A stretch of DNA of 64,000 nucleotides from CAVWQV01 sp963757115 (lineage in GTDB: Bacteria; Pseudomonadota; Alphaproteobacteria; Acetobacterales; Acetobacteraceae), in the NCBI GenBank assembly GCA_963757115.1, contig CAVWQV010000005.1:186001-250000 (forward strand), written 5' to 3'. The position numbers and the translations under genes are program-made. The notes below the pieces were generated by a model, which worked only from the letters and a program-made list of their open reading frames with translations, made no database searches and had not been told where the DNA came from. This document shows, in pieces, positions 60,502 through 64,000 of this stretch; positions within the stretch are counted from its first letter, which is position 1; each line of letters opens with the position of its first letter.

Positions 60502-61983
60502 CTAAAAGCCGAGCTCTTCGGACGCCCGCGCTAGCGTCTTAGCACTGCCGACCTCGTAGAGCGACGTGAGCCAATGTCGCACGGCCCCGATCAGGACGGC
60601 ACTCCGGCCAACCTCCCCGAACAGCTCTGTTATGCCGAGCAAAGGCTCCGGGTTCGGGCCACCCTCGATTGCGCGGGCGCGCAAGGTGGCGGCGAGCGGG
60701 TGCTTGATCTCGATCGGTTGCCCCGTCTCGTCCTCACCCCGTACCCGGCGCAGCCACGCCGCCAACGCCAGGGCCAGCAGGTCAACCGGCTCACTCGCCC
60801 GCAAACGGTCGCGGATCGGGTCCACCAGTACGTTCAACGGCGCGTCCGTGTTCACCCGCTCCACCGTGTCCCGGATCGAGGGATTGGCGAAGCGCGTGAG
60901 CAACGTGCGCTTGTACTCCACGAGATCGACGCCGGGCACCGGTGCCAAGGTTGGCCCGGTTTCCCGGTCCATCAGCGCTGCCATGTAGCGCGCGAGCAAC
61001 GGGTCGCGCATGGCCTCGTCCACCGTGAGATAGCCGGCGAGCCGGCCCAGCCCGGCGACCGCGAGATGGCTCGCGTTCAGCAACCGGAGCTTCATGAACT
61101 CGTACGGGGCAACGTCGGGGACGAATTGTGCGCCGACGTCCTCCCAGCGCGGGCGGCCCTGCACGAAGCGATCCTCGATCACCCACTGGGTGAACGGCTC
61201 GCAGAACACCGGCCAGCGATCGACCACGCCGTAACGCTCGGTCAGCGCCGCGATATCGGCGTCGGTGGTGACGGGCGTGATGCGGTCGACCATCGTGCTC
61301 GGGAAGCTCGCGTTCGCGTCGATCCATGACACGAGATCGGCGGCATCTTGCAACGTCGCCAGCGCGCGCACCGCGTCGCGCAGCACGGTGCCGTTGTGCT
61401 GGATGTTGTCGCAACTGAGTGCGGTGAACGCGGGCCGACCGGCTGCCATGCGGCGGCGATAACCTTCCACCACGATGCCGATGGCGCTGCGCGGGTCGTG
61501 CGGCGCTTCGAGGTCGTGGCGGATCAGCGGATGGGCATCGTCGAGCTGCTTGGTCGCGCGATTGAGGCAGTAGCCGTTCTCGGTCACGGTGAGGCTGACA
61601 ATGCGCACAGCATCGTTGTCGATCGCGCCGAGCAGGTCGGCGGCGCCGTCGGCGGCGAAGATCACCCGCGCGAGCGAGGCGATCACCCGCACCGTTTCGT
61701 TCTCGGCATCGCGCTCGACAAGCGTGTAGAGGTTGTCTTGTGGCGCCAGAGCGTCGAGCATTCGCCGATCGGCCGGCAACAGGCCCGCCCCCACAATGCC
61801 GAAAGCGAGCGCCGCGGGGTCGCGCTCCATCAGATCATGCGTGTAGCGCGCCATGTGCGCCCGATGAAACCCGCCGAGACCGAGATGCACGATCCCGGGC
61901 CGCACTCCCGCCGGGTCGAAGGCCGGCACACGAACCGGCGGCTGCAAGCGAGCGAGGTTGGCGCGGTTGAGGGGGGTGCTCAA
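60502..61983 (-). CDS. Mannitol/polyol 2-dehydrogenase family enzyme
   Basis: 493-residue polyol-specific long-chain dehydrogenase (mannitol dehydrogenase family), NAD-dependent, cytosolic. Nucleotide loop VRPGIVHLGLGGFHRAHMAR; LVERDAENETVRVIASLARV; the catalytic cluster in YEFMKLRLLNASHLAVAGLG (Lys, Asn, His), and WPVFCEPFTQWVIEDRFVQG, typical of mannitol, arabinitol or fructuronate-reductase relatives. The TTG at 61983 overlaps the xylulokinase stop (TTGA) and follows GGAGG at 5 bp, so I use it as the start. It probably oxidises D-arabinitol or mannitol to a ketose which xylulokinase or the PfkB kinase then phosphorylates. Confidence 0.92.
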   Translation of the reverse strand: MSTPLNRANLARLQPPVRVPAFDPAGVRPGIVHLGLGGFHRAHMARYTHDLMERDPAALAFGIVGAGLLPADRRMLDALAPQDNLYTLVERDAENETVRVIASLARVIFAADGAADLLGAIDNDAVRIVSLTVTENGYCLNRATKQLDDAHPLIRHDLEAPHDPRSAIGIVVEGYRRRMAAGRPAFTALSCDNIQHNGTVLRDAVRALATLQDAADLVSWIDANASFPSTMVDRITPVTTDADIAALTERYGVVDRWPVFCEPFTQWVIEDRFVQGRPRWEDVGAQFVPDVAPYEFMKLRLLNASHLAVAGLGRLAGYLTVDEAMRDPLLARYMAALMDRETGPTLAPVPGVDLVEYKRTLLTRFANPSIRDTVERVNTDAPLNVLVDPIRDRLRASEPVDLLALALAAWLRRVRGEDETGQPIEIKHPLAATLRARAIEGGPNPEPLLGITELFGEVGRSAVLIGAVRHWLTSLYEVGSAKTLARASEELGF

Positions 61984-63437
61984 TTTGCCTCCATGCGGGA
62001 CAGCGCCGGATATAGCGCGCGGTAGCGCTCGAGCTGCGTCGCGTACGCCGCTTGCAGCGCGGGGTCGGGCGCAATCGTTTCGGCGCGCGCCGGCGGGGTG
62101 CACACCGCTTCGGGGCGCTCGCCCGTGACCGCGAGCCGCGCCAGCCGGGCTGCCCCGAACGCCCCGCCGTGTTCGCCCTCCGCCAGCCGATGCACGGGCA
62201 GGCCAAGCGCGGCGGCGATGATGCGAAGCCAGGTGCGCGAGCGCGAGCCGCCGCCGATCGCGTCCATTTCCGCAACAGTGGTGCCGGCCGCGGTCAGCGC
62301 GTCGAGGCAGTCGCGCAAGGAGAACGCCACACCTTCCAGCACGGCTTGCGTCAGGTCCACGCGCCCCGCTTCGCTCGCAAGCCCGGTAAACGCGCCGCGC
62401 ACCGCCCCGTCATTGTGCGGGGTGCGCTCGCCCGAAAGGTAGGGCAGGAACAACGCCGCGCTGGCGCCATGCGGCTCGGGCATCTCGTCCAGGAGCTTCG
62501 CCTCGGAACGCCCCGTCACCTGCGCCCACCAGGCGAGCGAGGCGGCGGCGGACAAGGTGACGCCCATCTGGTGCCAGGTGTCCGGCAGCGCGTGGCAGAA
62601 AGCGTGCAACGCCCTCCCCGGGTTCGGGGCGAAGCGTTCGGTCGTGGCCCACAGCACGCCCGAGGTGCCGAGCGACACGAAAGCGCTGCCGGGACGGATC
62701 GCGCCGAGGCCGACCGCGCCGGCCGCGTTGTCCCCGGCGCCGCCCGCTAGTGTGGGTGCCTCTGTCATCCCCCAGCGCGCGGCCAGCTCCGGGCGAAGAC
62801 GGCCGGCGCTGGCGTTGCCTTCCACCAGGCGAGGCATCGCGGCGCGCGACAGGCCGGTCGCGTCCAACGCTGCGTCCGACCAGTCGCGCTGGCCCACATC
62901 GAGCCAAAGCGTGCCGGAGGCGTCCGACATTTCCTCGATCATTTCGCCCGTCATGCGGAACCGCACCCACGCCTTCGGCAGCAGCACCGTCCGAGTGCGG
63001 GCGAACAGGTCCGGTTCATGACGGCGCACCCACAGGAGTTTGGGCGCCGTGAAACCCGGCATGGCGGCGTTGCCCGTCACTTGACGGAGTGCCGGGAACG
63101 CCGTCTCCAGCTCGCGGCATTCCGCGACGGCGCGCACGTCGTTCCACAGGATGCATGGCCGCAGCACCGCGCCCGCCCCGTCCAGCAGCACAGCGCCGTG
63201 CATCTGCCCGGAAAGCCCGATGCCTTTCACGGCGCCGAGTGCAACAGGGTGCTCCGCTTGCAGCCGGCCCATGACCGCCAAGGTGGCTTCCCACCACCTC
63301 TCCGGGTCCTGCTCGCGGTGCCCGGGCGCGGGGGCGGATAAGGTGAGCGGTTCGGTGGCGCTGCCGATCACCCGCTGCTCGCCGTCGACCAGCAGCGCCT
63401 TGACTGCCGAGGTGCCGAAGTCGAAGCCGAGAAACAC
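61980..63437 (-). CDS. xylB: Xylulokinase, FGGY family
   Basis: 485 residues. FGGY carbohydrate kinase: MFLGFDFGTSAVKALLVDGE, the substrate motif IGLSGQMHGAVLLDG (xylulokinase-type QMHG), ATP-binding FVSLGTSGVLWATTERFAP, LPYLSGERTPHNDGAVRGAF and the FGGY_2 block MDAIGGGSRSRTWLRIIAAA. It phosphorylates D-xylulose to xylulose-5-phosphate. It is between a PfkB sugar kinase (11 bp upstream) and a mannitol-type dehydrogenase (overlapping TTGA), so the three enzymes are likely one polyol catabolic operon. The upstream transporter, if any, lies outside the window. The frame is intact. Confidence 0.95.
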   Translation of the reverse strand: MFLGFDFGTSAVKALLVDGEQRVIGSATEPLTLSAPAPGHREQDPERWWEATLAVMGRLQAEHPVALGAVKGIGLSGQMHGAVLLDGAGAVLRPCILWNDVRAVAECRELETAFPALRQVTGNAAMPGFTAPKLLWVRRHEPDLFARTRTVLLPKAWVRFRMTGEMIEEMSDASGTLWLDVGQRDWSDAALDATGLSRAAMPRLVEGNASAGRLRPELAARWGMTEAPTLAGGAGDNAAGAVGLGAIRPGSAFVSLGTSGVLWATTERFAPNPGRALHAFCHALPDTWHQMGVTLSAAASLAWWAQVTGRSEAKLLDEMPEPHGASAALFLPYLSGERTPHNDGAVRGAFTGLASEAGRVDLTQAVLEGVAFSLRDCLDALTAAGTTVAEMDAIGGGSRSRTWLRIIAAALGLPVHRLAEGEHGGAFGAARLARLAVTGERPEAVCTPPARAETIAPDPALQAAYATQLERYRALYPALSRMEAN

Positions 63438-63448
63438 CGCGACGTACC

Positions 63449-64000
63449 TCAGGCCGAGATTCGGAACGCCGCGTCGACCTCTGCCCGCGTGGGCAGGTCG
63501 GCGCCGCGCCGGGTGCAGGTGATGCTCGCCGCCGCCCCGGCGTAGTCGAGAAGGTCGCGCAGGTCTTCTTCATCGAGAGCCGCCACGCCGTCCCGGTCCA
63601 AGCGCCCGGTCTGCGCGAGGCGGGCCAGAAGGGCGGCGTGGAACGTGTCGCCGGCACCCACCGTGTCGGCGACGACCACGGGACGGCTCGGCCGATGCAT
63701 CACTTGGCCCCCGTAATACGCGGTGGCCCCGCCCGCGCCATCGGTCACGATCACCACAAGCGCGCCGTTCCGAAGCCAGCGCGTGGCGACCACCCCGGGG
63801 TCGGCTTCGGCCCCGAACGCGCCATGCAGGTCCTCGCGGCTGAGCTTGATGATCGCCGCCGCCCGCGCGAACCGCTCGATGCGTTCGCGCCACCGCGCGA
63901 GGTCGCCGACCGCGCTGACGCGGAGGTTGAGGTCGATGCTGATGAGACAGCGCGCGGCTTCGCGCTCAGCGAGCCCCAGCAAGGTGCCACCGATCGGCTC
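63449..64000 (-). CDS. PfkB-family carbohydrate kinase, C-terminal part (fructokinase-like)
   Basis: About 183 residues of a ribokinase-family kinase; the N-terminal part is beyond the window. Blocks: EPIGGTLLGLAEREAARCL, ISIDLNLRVSAVGDLARWRE, AAIIKLSREDLHGAFGAEA, GALVVIVTDGAGGATAYYGG and the anion-hole/catalytic-Asp motif VADTVGAGDTFHAALLARLA (PfkB signature 2 with DTVGAGD). The C-terminus LLDYAGAAASITCTRRGADL then PTRAEVDAAFRISA is typical of bacterial fructokinases. It is 11 bp upstream of xylB and would phosphorylate fructose arising from mannitol oxidation. Confidence 0.88.
   Translation of the reverse strand, partial: EPIGGTLLGLAEREAARCLISIDLNLRVSAVGDLARWRERIERFARAAAIIKLSREDLHGAFGAEADPGVVATRWLRNGALVVIVTDGAGGATAYYGGQVMHRPSRPVVVADTVGAGDTFHAALLARLAQTGRLDRDGVAALDEEDLRDLLDYAGAAASITCTRRGADLPTRAEVDAAFRISA

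Noticed and set aside
1..64000. CRISPR arrays, rRNA, tRNA and complete insertion sequences
   Set aside because: No regularly spaced direct repeats, no conserved rRNA or tRNA stretches and no transposase motifs were found by reading gaps and genes.

Overview
The window is GC-rich, gene-dense bacterial chromosome. The gene families fit an alphaproteobacterium, most likely Acetobacteraceae or another Rhodospirillales: a holin of the gene-transfer-agent type, a DUF2937 protein, polyol and aldose oxidation enzymes, cyanase, and long same-strand operons joined by ATGA overlaps. I see no rRNA, tRNA, CRISPR array, complete insertion sequence or prophage. The taxonomic call is inference from family content, not from a marker gene.

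Layout. 1-2 kb: anmK (cut by the window edge) divergent from tyrS. 2-4.3 kb: a CmcJ-like oxygenase, an SDR and a TetR regulator, with a repeated 21-bp operator-like motif. 4.4-9.3 kb: hydantoinase/oxoprolinase A and B subunits and a quinone oxidoreductase, all with many frame switches. 9.3-19.2 kb, minus strand: methyltransferase, ROK kinase, a branched-chain-type ABC transporter whose binding-protein gene survives only as a stub, DegT aminotransferase, epimerase, alpha/beta hydrolase and a membrane J-domain protein. 19.5-23.7 kb, plus strand: PrpF isomerase, a TcuA-like flavoprotein and a holin-lysozyme fusion. 23.7-28.1 kb: a UhpAB/NarL-type two-component system divergent from a TonB-dependent receptor.

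28.1-42.6 kb is the most striking part. About 13 minus-strand genes combine an amidase, an isochorismatase-type hydrolase, a dihydropyrimidinase-type amidohydrolase and a PuuE-type deacetylase with a TauABC-like importer and two paralogous sugar/nucleoside-type importers that share only one ATPase. The natural reading is uptake and stepwise hydrolysis of cyclic amides or ureides (pyrimidine, hydantoin, allantoin or biuret-like compounds). The substrate cannot be read from sequence.

42.9-49.7 kb looks like cell-surface glycan work: a multi-pass membrane protein, a small EmrE/ArnE-like transporter, a GH16 hydrolase with a low-complexity tail, an MBL-fold hydrolase and a HAD-UbiA phosphoribosyl-lipid synthase-like protein. 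49.7-52.1 kb: a secreted cysteine-containing protein, a DUF4239 membrane protein and an SDR. 52.3-56.5 kb: a tight GMC oxidoreductase - DoxX - cupin - SMP-30 lactonase - two-domain VOC cassette. 56.5-64 kb is central sugar metabolism: zwf, aldose epimerase, cyanase, DUF2937, a tiny proline-rich protein, then mannitol-type dehydrogenase, xylulokinase and a PfkB kinase cut by the window edge.

Many genes are broken by single-base frame switches while both reading frames keep family motifs and almost no nonsense codons. I read most of these as indel errors in a draft assembly rather than real decay. Coordinates of such genes span the whole reconstructed gene.
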